From: Bemisia tabaci
Taxonomy: Eukaryota > Arthropoda > Insecta > Hemiptera > Aleyrodidae
NCBI RefSeq assembly: GCF_918797505.1
Contig: NC_092795.1
Location: 28,321,131 to 28,385,130, forward strand
Length of the DNA stretch: 64,000 nucleotides
Direction of reading: 5' to 3'
The translations under genes and the position numbers were made by a program. The notes below the pieces were generated by a model, which was given only the letters and a program-made list of their open reading frames with translations, did no database searches and had not been told where the DNA came from. This document shows positions 39,901-55,200 of this stretch, piece after piece; the first letter of the stretch is position 1, and each line of letters opens with the position of its first letter.

Positions 39901-42900
39901 TTTCTTTAGCATGGAATTCCTGGCAAGTTTACAATTGTTAACAGTTCTTAACAGTTACAAGTTTACGGTTGTCGTAACCTGTTAACACTCGCGAGAATTC
40001 GCGAGCATTCAAAGAAGGGGGGTTTTAGTCGCACTTGAGGTGATCCCTTATAGGTTCAAGACCTTAGGCGCAACAAGCCTTTTAGCCTTGTCTTAAGGGT
40101 CTCTCGAAGATTGACTCATCAAAAGATCGCACCGAGAGTTGGCTCATAGATTCAAAACCATAGGATCAACATGCCTTTTTAGCTTTGGCTTGAGGACTCC
40201 AAGGTTGATCACAGAAAAAACTGACGAAACGCGGAGCACGTGCTCAGGCATCAGTGTCCGGTCCGGGCCTCTCTTCAAAAGAGGTGACAATAGCTAGATA
40301 GACGCAACTTGTCTGTAATCCAGCTATCGCCGGGTTGGGAATCTCGCTCTACGTAACTCGTCCCAGAGACACTGATTATGAGGAATCAGTGGCCGGGCAA
40401 CCAAAAACTAAAGCTCGCAAATTCTCGCGAATAAAATGAACAACTTAGTGCTAACAACACATTACACAATAAATAAAAGGCTACTTAGTCAAAAATGCTA
40501 ACAATCTATCTGGCAAGTAGCAAGGTCCAGGACAGAGGACTTCATTTGAGCAAAATCAATGAGGAAAAAGGTTCAAAATTATTAGTTCTCAGGCCGGTGA
40601 TCTCAACGCGATTTATCGGCTGAAAGCTAAATTACTTGCTCTCAATTTCAGCTGCAATGCTAATCGAAAATATAGCCAATACGGAACATTGATTGTAGTG
40701 ATTTTCAACTATTTCTGAATGAATTTTGCGTTTTTCTTCAACACTAACTAATTTTGGTTGTAATTGTTCAGTACTGATAGGAATTTGTTTTCTAAGAACT
40801 CGACCCATTAACATTTGAGAGGGTGAGGCTCCTAGATATACAAAGGGTGTTGAATTATATTCTTAAACTGCCAGATCAATATCACCTATGGTTTTTAGAG
40901 TCTTTTTCAGTAGACTTTTTGCTTGTGTGACGGCTGATTCCGCCTTTCCGTTGGACTGGGGATAATGTGGACTAGATGTTAAGATTGTAAAATTGTAAGT
41001 ACTTGCAAAGCTTTAAGTGCTACTGAATTGAACGGTTGATTGTCTGCTACCAACTGTGCAGGAATTCCATGTGTGCGAAAAATACTTTTAAGTTCCTTTA
41101 CTACATCACCAGCTGTTTTATTTTTTATCCTAAATTTTCGTTTATACTCCTATATATTTTCAAAATTACCTGTAAAGACGTTAATAGCCTGAGTCGCTGA
41201 ATGTCTCAAAATTATAATAACTAACTAACTCTCTCATTTCAAGCCATTTGCAGCAATTTATACACCCAAAAGTAGGCAAGTCCGTGACTTCATGAATATT
41301 TAGACAAATCAAGTACTGTTGCCTGTAGATGTGTACATACTTCAACCATGTAACAAGTAACATATGCCAATTTATAGGAATATTCAGGAAATCAGCAACT
41401 CTTCTACCATACTCGAACTTTGTCGGTGAGCAAGAGGTTGTTTTACCACAGATTAGTTCAATTTTGTAGGTATTTTGTTGTAATTCTGCTTCTTTGGCTT
41501 GTTGATAGCGCGTCGAGAGGCTCATGGACGAGATTGATGCCTTCGGCTCTTACGAGCTTGATAAATCTTAGGTTGTCTTCAAGTTTGCACTTCAACATTG
41601 ATGGCAACATTGATTGATTTGACTGACTTTCTCCCGATGTACTTTTGCCAGGTCACGAAGGCTTTCGACGAGCTGCTTAGCACGTCCCATTGTTCTCAGT
41701 CGGCGAACTGATCCTTTTGACGAGCTAGATTGCAAGCTGGACTGAGTACTTTGCAAACACTAGAAAAATTATTGTTTGTGAGCTAAAAACTTACAATCGG
41801 GTCTCGTGAAGTCGAATTCAAACTCGTTCTCCTGAAAATTCGGCTTCTTTCTGAAGTTTACTATTCACCTAAAAGATTCTTAAAAGTTCACTAATAATGT
41901 GCTTCCTGCACTTCAGTGAAAAAAGAAAAAAACTAATGGCGATGCCCGCTGACACCCCGCATTGAAAAAAAAGTAGCTTGGATCAAGCATGATAATTCTT
42001 GAATTTGCCGCCAAGAATTTTCTTTATCTTCCTTTAAGCTGACTTTTTCTTGATTCAAGAAAAATAACGCTTGGGTTAAGCAAAAAAGTAGCTTATATTA
42101 ACCAGCAAAATTCTTGATTTAAGAAGAAATACCTCTTGGCGGCTTTAAGATTCTGTTTTTTTCCAGTGCGAGCGGGAGCGGATAGGGTTTGCTGGCCGAG
42201 CGCGTGCATTCGCCGTGCGCAGCTTTAACTCGCGTTACTCGCACAGCGCCGTCTGGCCCTCGTTATGTTTCTATGACACGGGCATAGTCCTATTTTAATG
42301 GAGGGGCCCGCGAATCGTGTAGTCACATGAGCGTCCCAACTGCTAGATTGGCACTCGGATTTTCCCAGTTTGCGCGTGTTGTTAAGGTCCAATGAAATTA
42401 AACCATTTCTAGTAGTTTTTTCTTCCCAGTGCATGGAATAATGATGTACACTACCTTACACAAAAATTAAAGCCACAAATTTTCTTCTAGACCGTCTTAT
42501 TGTGGAATTGCTCATTTTTTATTGAAGATGCCAGCACATCCTCTCTTATTTGCAGAGTTGACAAAATTGATCGATTCAAAAACTAACTTTCCCCCAATTT
42601 ATTTTTGCCAGGTCACCCTACTAGAAATGTTCCTTGCTTTTTTCCAAGGAAATAACGGATTTCCTTGCTTTTTTCTAAAGAAATCACCTGACTTCCTTGC
42701 ATTTTGCTATGCACATTACTATTTCATTCTTATGTGCTCTTTTTATTCTAATTTTATTTTATCTTTTTACATCTACCTCTTTAACATTTATCAAGAAGCC
42801 GGCCTGTAAAATGTTTTTGATTTTTTTAAACGGATCCAACAAATTGTAAAAAGATCATTTTCTTTGGTGTGCATAAATTATTGTACATACTATTTGTAAT

Positions 42901-45900
42901 ATACTGACTAAAGAAAAAAAAATATTAATATGAAAACTATTAAATATATGAATGGTTCCACCGGTTCAATTACCTTTGGAAATCGCAGCCGTTTTACTGG
43001 CTTTTTGCATCGATGCCTTAACAATTCCCGGGCGACCACCGCCCCCCACTGCTGTTTCAAGAAGCTTATCGTAACATCTCGTCGTTGTTGCCTGAAAAAA
43101 TGAATATTTTACGTTAGGACACGAAAAAAAAAGGAAAAAGATGAAGAATTGGTGTGAACAATCGTCTCCTGGCATCCAGTCGTAGTGATAAATTTCACCA
43201 TCGATTCTTACGTAACATTTCGCGGTAAAGTTTCCATCCTTCCACCCATTGGTGGTTCTGCGTGGATTAATATGATGGGTTCACGTGAACTCACAAGCCA
43301 TGCGGGATTGAGGGTGACGCTAAAAGTGCAAAAACCCAACATTGCATTTTTAGCTTTGTACCTGATTAACAAATGCCACTATAAATAATAGAAAACTCAA
43401 AATAACAGAAAGTGTTCATGAAATATGCAAAATAATCTGATGGATAATACTTAAGGATATGTACGATTGAAGGACTAATGGCAAACGCCTGTCCTATTCG
43501 AAGCACCGAAAATCTTCTTCAGAAGTAAAGATGAACTTTTGCTACTTCAGCGAGTCAAATCGTGGAAGAAGATCCACGGTTGTTACTTTCCTCCACCCGA
43601 TGGGACTGACGCGACGTCCCAGTCAAATGCGTTTTTGAAGAAATGATAGATGCCCATCATTGCTTCATCTCCATAGATGTATTAATGTGCAAATGACGGC
43701 AGGCTCCGGTAACAAGGTTCTGTGCGCACGAAGGCTTCTGTCAAGCTAGATTGCAAGCTGGACTGAGTTCTTTTGCACTACTAGAAAAATGTTTGTGCGT
43801 GAGCTAAAAACTTACAAACGGGTGCATTTGAGAGGTCCTCTCCTGGAAATTCTGCATCCTCTTCTGAAAATTTGACAGACTAGATTTTAAATTTTCTGAA
43901 ATTAAAGAGTTTCTAAAAGTGTGATTTAGGGTCGGACATAATCATGATCGCAAATTGGACTAAGTACTTTGCAAACACTTCAAGACAAATTTTTGTGCGG
44001 AGCCAAAAACTTACTATTTCTTCCGTTTGCGTCTTCAAATTCATACTCATTTATATCATTCTGCTGAAAATTTGACAGCCGAGATTTTACATTTTCTGAA
44101 AATAAAGAGTTTTAAATTGTGTGATTTAAGGTCGGACATGTGCGAGGGCTGGAAAAAAAAAATATTTTAAATGTTCGTCTAAAATATTTTAAAAGTTCTT
44201 ATTTTAAAATATTTTAAGAAGGCGCGTTTAGAATTCCTTCGAGTCTTTGGATTTTCTGTAAGCAGGCCTGTCCGATATTTGGCTCCAAAAATACGCAATA
44301 AATCCCCACGTAATCTACTCACCTGCTACTTTCAGAATACTAAATGGAGAAAACGAGTCTTAGAGACTCATCACGTCTACTGCTACTGCTTGGTAAGTCT
44401 AGTGGTTCATTTAACGTATTTTCCAACTCCAACAGGTCACCAACGTACCGCAATTATTATTTTTTTGGGGGGGTGGGCGGGGGGGATTATGTCTCCCGTC
44501 TTAACCGAGGGGACTTTTAACTTCGTGGGGAATTGACTGGTTGGTCTACGCGAGATTTACATATTGCACAGGTGTTTAATCCCAGGTTTTCATCCCTACG
44601 AAGTACTTCTCCTCAAGGCGCTCGGTTTTTTCCAGGCGGTGGAGCTGTGCTTGACCTCTGGCGCCAAGATCTCCACCCAGCAACACGACCTGTCAACTCC
44701 GGTGCATCTGGCGTGCGCGCAGGGAGCCCTAGAGATCGTCAAACTTATGTTCAGCCTCCAGCCGGACGAGAAAAGGACCTGCCTGAAGTCCTGCGACATC
44801 CAGAAGATGACCCCACTCCACTGCGCAGCAATGTTCAACAGAACCGAAATCGTGCAGTATCTGATATCTGAAGTAAGTCACGTAGCCGGACCAAGCAACT
44901 TCAGTTGGGATTTTATGCCATGGTGCCGTGGCCCATTCTGCCGTGCGAAGGCAATTCGCCGGAGAAACATTCAAAAGTTCACATGGCAAAGTTCCTAGAA
45001 AAGTTATGAATATTGCAACTTTAAGTTTTCGGATACTTCAGGAGTTTCGGAACCTCCCGAATCCGATTATGCGATAAATGGGAAGGCTGTTAAAATTGGG
45101 TATGACAGCTCGCAATAGTGTTATTATCGCGGTGAATTAGCGTGTTTTTTGCAGAATCTCCGTGAATTTACATGTTTTTTTTTTTCTGAAAATATGAGGC
45201 ATACAAAAATTTTAGCTTTGAATATTGTAAAACTAAGGGAAAGCCCTGTATTGCTGGGATGCCTTAGATTAAATTTAGATGAAAATTCTCTTGAACACTG
45301 GAAGATAGTAAGTAGTTTTCCAGAAAATTCTAGGTTCTTCTAAGACAGATCACCCAGAGGATGTCGCGGCGATTTTCCTCGGCACGTCAGCGGTGCTGTG
45401 TGTGAGTATTGAGTAACATGGGCAAACTGCAATTTAGTGTGATCTGCAAAACGTCGGTCTTGTCATTTCTAGAAAAAAAGATTTTATGCCGCGTTTTCCA
45501 ATCCGTGCAAAATTGTTATCGTATGCTAAAATGCGACTGTAAGTAATACTTTTTTGCCGTAGTACACTTATAATTATTTGAATAGTAGATAGTCGCAATA
45601 AAACATGCATTGCTGCGAATTGGAATACGGGGTAAAGACGAAAGAACGAAAAATCTCAGTACAGCTGACAGAAACTTGGTCGAAGAATATACAACTGGTG
45701 ATGATTTCGTAACTAGTTGCACTTTTTCAGCACAGTAGCTACACATTTTCACAACCATTGAACCAAACTGTCTCTACGATTTGACGGAAATTCTTCTTCT
45801 CTATATCTTTTGGAAGGTCATATATAGCATTGTGTGGTTTAACTTCAGGACCTATGTTCATGAAAAGAAAGTCTTGTGTGCTGGTTACACGTTCAAATTC

Positions 45901-46243
45901 CCATCAATTTCCGATCAAATGGTGACTGGTGCGCACCATCTACCATCAAATTTCTGCGGCCTGCCATAATTTGATGGTAGTTGATGGAACTGTGGGGCTC
46001 AGCCTTCATCTGATTTCCACACAACCGTGCTTATTTCATGCTAATTTCAATCAACACGCTGTTTTTAATTAATTTTACTCATCAATCTAGATAACTCTCG
46101 ACCGCCATCTTTGTCATCATTTTGATCGGAATTTGAAGGAAATTTGAGCGTGCAACCAGGCCATTATTTCGATCTAAAAAATCGCCAACTATAGTGACAG
46201 GCTAAAATAGTACAATGTATATCAGTTGCTTAGATTTTGCATC

Positions 46244-46293
<50 letters not shown>

Positions 46294-49200
46294 GTGCGTA
46301 GGGGGCTGACATCAACGCCCTGGACAAAGAGAAAAGATCGCCTCTTCTGTTAGCTGCATCGAGGGGCGGGTGGAGGACGGTGCTGTTGCTGATAAAACTA
46401 GGAGCAGATATCCACCTGAAAGATTCCAACCAGAGGAACGTTCTGCACCTGGTAGTCATGAACGGCGGGCACCTCGAAGAATTCGCACGTCAAGTTTGCA
46501 CGGTGAGACTTCAATGCCAACAAGTCCCATGCAAATTGTTTGCTTCGAGTTTCACAGAAGAACAACGCGGAACAAGTGAAGTGGGCGTGGTCAGGAGATT
46601 TCTCTAGAACATCGATCGAGGACCAGATGTTCTTGTCGGTGCAAAGTTTTGGTTTTTTTCGTAGATGCTTGCCAATTATGTAATAATGGAGACGGACCTT
46701 ATTTGGGTGATTTTTGCATCGTATCTTCTTATAGTTACATATCCTAAAAGAGTCGAATTCAATGCCACGGATGCATATACAAACAACTGTGTTGTTGCTT
46801 ATAATTATCCTAACTAATGAGATTAACGAATATGGCAACTTTTACCATAATTATCATAAGTAATCCGACTATAAGAAATGGGTGTATATTATTCTGAAAA
46901 TTATACTAAGAAGAAATTTTAGTCATATACGTGGGGGTGGTACTCCGCCGACGCTTTGGTTCTCCGGGTGCTGTAGTACTTCGTACTATTGTGAGACAGG
47001 TCGGAGGTCACTGCGCGTTCACTGTTGACGGCTGAACTCATAACCAGGACTCGGTTTGAGCAATGCCGAGACATCGTAATAGTTCATATTTTATGGCAGG
47101 AAGCGCTTATGCACCTGCATTACCGTATAAATCCACAATGAGATGTTGCATGTGTGAGGAATTTGCGATTTGACTGTTGATTATAATGTAAAAGTTCGTG
47201 AGAAACACGATGGTGCCACTGGTTTTCTCTGAAATCAACTCCCAAGCTCAAAAAAAGCTCTCAAGTTGAGGCCTAAATGGAGGGGATATCCCACCCTACC
47301 CTGAGAGTCCACATCTACATCAAGACAAACTCTCCATGCACAGATAGGGAGCAAATACATTGACAAGGCTGCCGCCTTATTTGGGGACTCCAAAACTGAA
47401 AACACGGAAACCCTGCTAACGTATTTGCTCCCTATCTTTGCATGGAGAGTGTGTTTTGATGTAGAGGTGGACTGTCAGGGTAGGGTGGGATATCCCCTCC
47501 ATTTTGGCCTCAACTTGAGAGCTTTTTTTGAGCTCGGGAGTTTATTTCAGAGAAAACTAGTAGCACCATCGTGTTTCTCGCGAACTTTTACATTTGTATC
47601 AACAGTCAAATGGCAAATTCCTCACACACGCCGCAACATCTCCACTTTGTCCACTTGATTCGACCTCTAAAGAACGATTACATTTACATGTCTGCTTCAG
47701 GCCCGTAAGTGTGAATTATTACGTACGATGTCTCTAGGGCAAAGCCATGAGGTGACTCGGTGGTGGAAACCTCCTTGTGTATTACACCAAGAGTAGAGTT
47801 GTGGGTCCAGACTCCCCACAGCGCTTCTTAGCTCTCCGTTTCTCCTCTCCTCTCTTCTCTTCCTTCAACTCTAAAACGTAGTGGACGGGTTTTTAGTTAA
47901 ATGATGCTCGCATGGTTTTCTCCACTTTTTGATTCGGAGTGAATATGTCTTTTCAATACAGGTGCAGGCCCCGGAGAGTCTGCAGCAACTCCTTAACGAA
48001 AAGGATCATATCGGTTGCTCACCTCTGCACTACGCCAGCCGAGGAGGGCACATCAGAAGTCTCGAGAACCTAATACATCTAGGAGCCTGCGTCAATTTGA
48101 AAAATAATAATAATGAAAGTCCCTTGCATTTCGCCGCAAGGTATTTCGTTTTTTTCTTCTAATACATGTATCGAATTCGTTACTATTTGTGCCGCAAATT
48201 CTATAACTGAAGTACCCAAAGCCGCCATTAAATTGCGTTGATAATTTACTTGTATTCAATTGTATGAATTAATATTTAATTTAAACATAATGTTACCAGT
48301 GCATCCGCACACAGTAAAGCAGATTGATCTATTGCATTTATAGTGGTCGTCCTTGTCGCTGAGCTGCTTGGAGGAGCTCGAAGATCGATTTTATCGGCGG
48401 TTAGGCTACTGCCTGAGGACTCAGCAGAACTCTCGAGACGATCATTAAATGAATGTTCAGGTTCTTTAGCTGCTCATTGTCAATATTTTTTGAACGACTA
48501 GTTGAGCTCATTATTTTTGAGCCCAATCACTTCAAATTATTTTTGGTCAGATGAAACACTGGAAAAAAAAAAACACCTTGGATCTAGAGTCCAGACTCTC
48601 GAAAACATTGACAAAAAAAAATCCTCTTGATTCAATCGGATTTTTGCTTGAATCAAAACAAAATCCGCTTGAATTAAGAGGCTTGCTTCTTGATTAAAGC
48701 TAGATTCTGATTGAATCAAGAGTACTTTTTCTTGTCGATGTTTTTAAGAGTCTGAACTCTAGACCCAATGTGTTTTTTTTTTCCAGTGAAGGTTTCACAT
48801 CCTCCATGTGATTGGAGATGCGATTTACGCAGTAAATTTATGTTTGTACATACATTCTTCCGTATCTTGATCGTCATTGAAAAGTTTATGATCAGTAATG
48901 AAGAATTAATCGACCCATTATTGTCTATATTTTGAAAGTTAATTCGAAGTTCGCGTTGAAAGCAATGTAATTTTCGCCTAACTATTAACAGTCTCGAAGA
49001 CATTAGCAATTAATCAGAAAAATTGAATACTTTGATCGGGATTAGAAGTATCTTACACAATATCATTTCGCAACTTCTGTATTTTTTTTTCAAATAATTA
49101 CTATTTTCAGGTATGGTCGCTACAACACCGTTAAGCAACTCCTCGAGTCTGAAAAAGGGACTTTCATTATCAACGAAACTGATGGTGGAGGTCTGACGCC

Positions 49201-52200
49201 TCTGCACATTGCGTCGCAGCAAGGTTCGGATCTTTTGAGCTTTTACATTATAAGTGATGTGAAAAAAACTACCCCAGTGCAATAAGTTTAAATTAACTCA
49301 AATGAGATCTCTTGTAAACTTAAATCCACTTTGGGCGACTAAACGTATCACATCATCGAATGATAAAAACATTAATGCAACATTTACGATATCCAAATAC
49401 ATGTCTCTCTGTGGAAATTAAGAGAATTTGGGACATAGACATTGTTTCATCATGTCTGTCACCTAACTGAACACCTAACTCCCAGATCACTCTCTTAAAA
49501 CCATGCAGAAGCCAGTCATTCTAAGCACCTGCAGGGTTGTTCGGGATTTCCCTTACATAGAATAGTCCTTTTTCTTTCCTTGTTCTATTATTTCTTTAAT
49601 TCTATTCTCAATTTCTCAGGTTTTTATCCTTGAAAACTTTAATAGTAAGAACAAGAAAAAGACCCAAGACTCTAGTCCTCGACTTAATACCGGGAGCTGT
49701 CCTGTAAGATTAAAAAAAAAAGGAAAAAAAAATAATTAACAATAAAATAAACATGAAGTATTAAATAATTGTCCGAACGGGGAAATTGAACCATTTAAAT
49801 GTGTTTACTATGTATGAATACGTATGTGTTAACTCTCAAGAGTCGCCTCTGTGCGTCGTTACTCAGAACTTAGGCTTGTTTTGGCGATGTGGATATTACT
49901 ATACGATGCAATTTCAGGGCATACGCGGGTGGTTCAGTTATTGCTGAACAAAGGTGCATTGCTTCACCGCGATCACAACGGCCGGAACCCTCTGCATTTG
50001 GCCGCTATGAGCGGCTACACTCAGACTATGGAGCTTCTGCACTCAGTCCATTCGCACTTGCTGGATCAAGTAGACAAGGACGGGGTGGGTACAATACATC
50101 TCACTGTGTACTTTGTTTTAGAGTTTAATTTTTTGGTGGGTTCTAAATATTTTTCTCGAGCACCAAACCATGAGAAAGTCATATTATGAAGACAACCTGG
50201 TCACAAATCACCTGAAATATCAGTAGGCATTCCAGGGTGTAGGATGTTGCCTGGTCTCCTAGCCTTACCCCAGCGTTGCGCGTTACGAATAGTCTCTGCT
50301 TCTCTTGTTGTCAGGCGCGCCACTTTTAAGGCGAAGGAAAAATCGTCGCTTGAGGAAAAGAAAGAACACTAAAGGAAGAGAAGTTGTAACAAAATTCGAA
50401 AGTCTATTGCTTGCCGTGTCATAATATTTATTGAAGGTTGAGCTTGTAGAATTGGTGACGGGTGTAGATGGAGCCTCGTCGTCTAAACCTCGTCAGTTTT
50501 TTAAATAAGCCTCGTCGAAATTATAAAAAGTTTACATTGTCACTATTTCACCCTCTTGCCTATAACTTTCGTATTGCTCTCAAAAACCAATCACACACCT
50601 ATCTTTTTCATTTTTCTAACAATGCCCACTTACGCAATGAATGTTTGATGTCTTGTGGCGTTTTGGAACTCCGCAGTGAAAACTTGCGTTTGAAAAAGCC
50701 CGGCCTCATTGATGTCACACTCGACCTGCAATTTTTCATTGCCATCCCTCTGAAGTTTGGCCTTGATTTATCTCTTGATTACCTACAGTTAATTTTTTCA
50801 TCTCTGCAAAACTTAAGTGTGGAAAATACTTTCTTTTTTAAAGGTTGAGGCAGGTTCACTTTTAAATTCAAAAGCACCATCTCTTGGTATCTAGATCCAG
50901 AGTGGACACAGTCCACTCGAGCTTGTACAACATTTACCTCTTGTGCTTTCAACAGAAGTTCTCATGTCAATTTTCCATGAAGATTCTCTCGTTATACTGG
51001 TTTACAATAAATTGCACCGGCTTTTGGCGCGTATACGTAGTATACCGCCTTTGCGATCGTTTCGAACCCTGCTCGATACAATAACCGAGTCCCTTAGTTC
51101 CTTACCGAAAAGTGACTACCGCGAACTTCTGAGATTTTCCAAAGCGTGTAAAAAGTTTATTTATCCATCAATAATTATGATTTAAAGTTGTTTCTCATTC
51201 TGGGGCTCATTAGTTTATGTGCAGTGAATACCAAGAGTCTACGTTACTTGGTTTTTTCAAAAAAAGCCTAAGAATGCGACGCGCTGATTTAAAATATGCA
51301 TATATAAGCAGAATCAAGCGAATTGATTCGAGGATGGCTGAGCAGGTCGGCACTCTCGAAATGAGAATTTAACTCCTCCGTTTTGTTCAAAACGTTGCTT
51401 TGACAGATCTGTAACCTCGGTTATACTTTCCAAAAGTTGGTACCCGTGCTCTGATAGTGCAATCTGTGTAAGTGCAATCTGTGATGAGCCTCGAGACTCA
51501 TTAGACCATTAGCTAAACGTGGCTCATACAGGAATCCACTTACCCCTCTCTTTCCCACGCTCCTGCTCACTGCGTCGGCGTCTCGACGAACAATAGCTAA
51601 TGACGGTTGCCAAGCGATGCCGGGATCCTCAGCCCCTCGCCCAATTACTTACGCTTCATTAACCATTTCACCGTCACGCTAGGATTCGTCCAATTTTCAA
51701 AAAAAATTGTTTCGCGAGTTTTTAGCAATTTTTTCCTTACTCTCCGTTAAAACACGAATTAAAAGAGGTCTCATTCATAAAAATCGGCCAAATAGAAGAG
51801 AAGTTACAGTATTCGAAATCCGAAGAAATCAACAAAACTTCTCCAAACAAAAAATAAAATGAAGGGGGGGGGGGGAATGTATAAATTACAATTTAATATG
51901 ATTGACCTCAGAATGTGACAAGCAATTCAATTATAAAAAGGAGAAAAAATTGAGTGAAATTACAAAAAATTAGCCTCTTGCAAGGGGCTTCCTTGTATGA
52001 GTTTTGACCTGAAGACAAGTAAATCCCGTTATATTATTAAAACGAAATTGACTCCATAGTTTAATGCCTTAGTTTCTTGAATACGATTATTTTAAGCACT
52101 CGATTTATATCAGCAATTTTACCCATGAGGTGATTTCCTGAGAGCTGATAATATCACGAATTTCTCATAGAGCCCTTCAAAAATGGCTTGCTTTTTGGGC

Positions 52201-55200
52201 AGCCGATTCGGCCATCAAACCGGGGTTTAAATGGAAGCTGATAATAACACAAAGCTCTGAGAACAATTTTAAGATGAGTATAGGAACGGTTTGTACATTA
52301 CGAGGAGAGGCGGGCATTCTGTTCAGCATATCGATACATAAGTATTTTCACACGTAGAATTCAATTTTCACGTCAGGGAGTCGACATATTTTGATTTTTT
52401 CGATTTTATACGGGAAATTTATGGTTTTTCGGGATTGAAATTACTTACAATTGTTTCATGAAAAATGAATGCACCCAAAATGACTATAGCATTTTGACTT
52501 TCACATACCTACGTGCACTCACTAAATTGATTGGTAAATTCAAAGAGTGGGTACATCGACCTGGTATATCAAGTTTCTGCGATTTTTTACGGCAAATCGG
52601 TAGATTTTCGGGATGTGGATTGCTTACTTTCAATTCATGAATGAATAAAGCATGGACATGGTTGAGCTTCTTTGCATGAAAAGACGTTTAAAATAACAAA
52701 ATCAAGACATATTTAATACAATTGCATTTATATCGAGTCAATTTCTTTTCAATAATATAACGGGATTTATAATACCGGTGATTTGGGTATTTTAGCCCCA
52801 AAATACCTTTAAATCGACTTTATCTTCTAGGAATTCGACAGAATTTTTCCTTTCTTCGCTTAAATTTTTCCGTAGCACTTTTCTTCAAGAATCTGATAAG
52901 ATTTTGCTTGAGGCGGATCAAAAAACTTAAATTTGTTCGAATAGCTTTCTAGATTCACAATACACGGTCTCGTCAAGGTGCGTCGTTGACCTTGCAGTGT
53001 TGGATCGTGAATTCTCTTGTTGTGCTGCTTGCCTTTTTTGAAATCTCTGTAAATGAAAACTAAAGGGGTTGATATGTGCGAGTTAATGACGCGCCTTATC
53101 AACACATTGTGTTGGAGTTCACTGCTTGTTTTTTTTTAAATTCGCCTTGGTGATATCCAAAAACTTGAATATGGACTTTCGGGCCTCCTCAATCCACCGG
53201 ATCCTTGTCACTAGTCGAGATTCGTTTTCATCCTCTAAGGAAAATTGCCTTTTTCCCTGCCCAAAAAGATTTGTCATTCTGGGTTCAAACCCAATTTCCT
53301 CGAGGTATTGAATTACATCGCAGTATCCGCGATCAACGATGATGTCACTGTCTGCAAACTATTCCAACTTTTTCTGATCCAGCTCAAATTGGCAATATTA
53401 ACTTGCTGCATCGTTATTTTGACCTTGCCTTTTGCTAGAATACATAACTAACACGCACACTTCTTCGCATAATATAACCCTAATATGCGTTTAATTATAG
53501 GGGAAACATATCTTTTATTATCAATTTACAAAACCATTTGAATACATAGAATGTAGAAGATGATCCATACCCCTGGAACGTGCCACTGACTCATATCTGG
53601 TCCAAAATTAGAATCATTACGAATGGATATCGCTCCATCTGTGTGCACATGACGTGCGCCAAGTGCTTCTTCACCCCCCCCCCCCAGGGGGAGGGGGGCG
53701 GGGGGGCAACTCAAAAATTTCAAATGGCAACCCCCATCATGTGATACATCGTTAGAAAGAGCATGAAAAAAGAAAATTTTTAGCGCAAACCGGAAGTCGA
53801 TCTGACCCCCCTATCAAAAGTTAGGGGGGTCCAAAGGTTATTTAGGGGGTCCGTACCTTCATTTTTTAGAGTAGCTTCGGCGGCTCTTGGACATACCATT
53901 TCTCTTTTCAAAGAGTCCTCGAATACTCTAAGTCTAATACCGAAGTCTTAATATTGCCCCCGGGCCACCACAGGCTCCCCGTAGGGGGGGATGGGCCTGT
54001 TACAATGAAAAATTGCATTAAAATACGAAAAGTCACAGAAGTGCTTCAAACTTAGCATCAAATCCGAGTGGAACTTCTTGCCAATGTTAACGCAAACGCA
54101 GCCTGCGAGTTTAAAGTGAGTTTTCAAAACTCTTAGCCCCCTGCCCCCTCATTTTTGGTCGCAGAGCGGGTAAAAACCGGGAATTCATTACAAATAATGC
54201 CCGAAACTAATGTCCAACTTTAGAAGGACCCTTGAAACGTTGCGCCCAGTCGGAGAACTGCAACACAGGAACTGCCGCGCACTTTAAGGATGGAATCATC
54301 CATAAAACCCTTCGCTGCCCCCTCTTTTTTCGTTGCAGAGCTGGTAAGAACCGGGAAATTTGCCAGAAATGATGCCCCGGTTCTTACCAGCTCTGCAACG
54401 AAAAAAGAGGGGGGCAGCGAAGGGTTTCATGGATGATTCCATCCTTAAAGTGCGCGGCAGTTCCTGTGTTGCAGTTCTCCGACTGGGCGCAACGTTTCAA
54501 GGGTCCGCGTCAAGTTCTACAGTGATTTCGGGCATCATTTCTGGCGATTTTCCCGGTTTTTACCCGCTCCGCAACGAAAAATGAGGGGGGCAGCGAGGGT
54601 TTTATGGATGTTTCCGTACTTTAAGGGGGCGGCAGTCCCTGTATGTCAATGCTCCGACTGGTCGCAACGTTTCAAGGGTCCTTCTCAAGTTGGACATTAG
54701 TTTCGGGCATTATTTGTAGTGAATTCCCGGTTTTTACCCGCTCTGCAACCAAAAATGAGGGGGCAGGGGGCTAAGAGTTTTGAAAACTCACTTTAAACTC
54801 GCAGGCTGCGTTTGCGTTAACATTGGCAAGAAGTTCCACTCGGATTTGATGCTAAGTTTGAAGCACTTCTGTGACTTTTCGTATTTTAATGCAATTTTTC
54901 ATTGTAACAGGCCCATCCCCCCCCCCCCCTACGGGGGCCTGTGGTGGCCCGGGGGCAATATGAAGACTTCGGTATCAGACTTAGAGTATTCGAGGACTCT
55001 TTGAAAAGAGAAACGGTATGTCCAAGAGCCGCCGAAGCTACTCTAAAAAATGAAGGTACGGACCCCCTAAATAACCTTTGGACCCCCCTAACTTTTGATA
55101 GGGGGGTCAGATCGACTTCCGGTTTGCGCTAAAAATTTTCTTTTTTCATGCTCTTTCTAACGATGTATCACATGATGGGGGTTGCCATTTGAAATTTTTG

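Noticed and set aside
46398..46838. 146-codon minus ORF over exon 7
   Set aside because: No recognisable motif; it spans a well-supported exon on the opposite strand and AT-rich intron.
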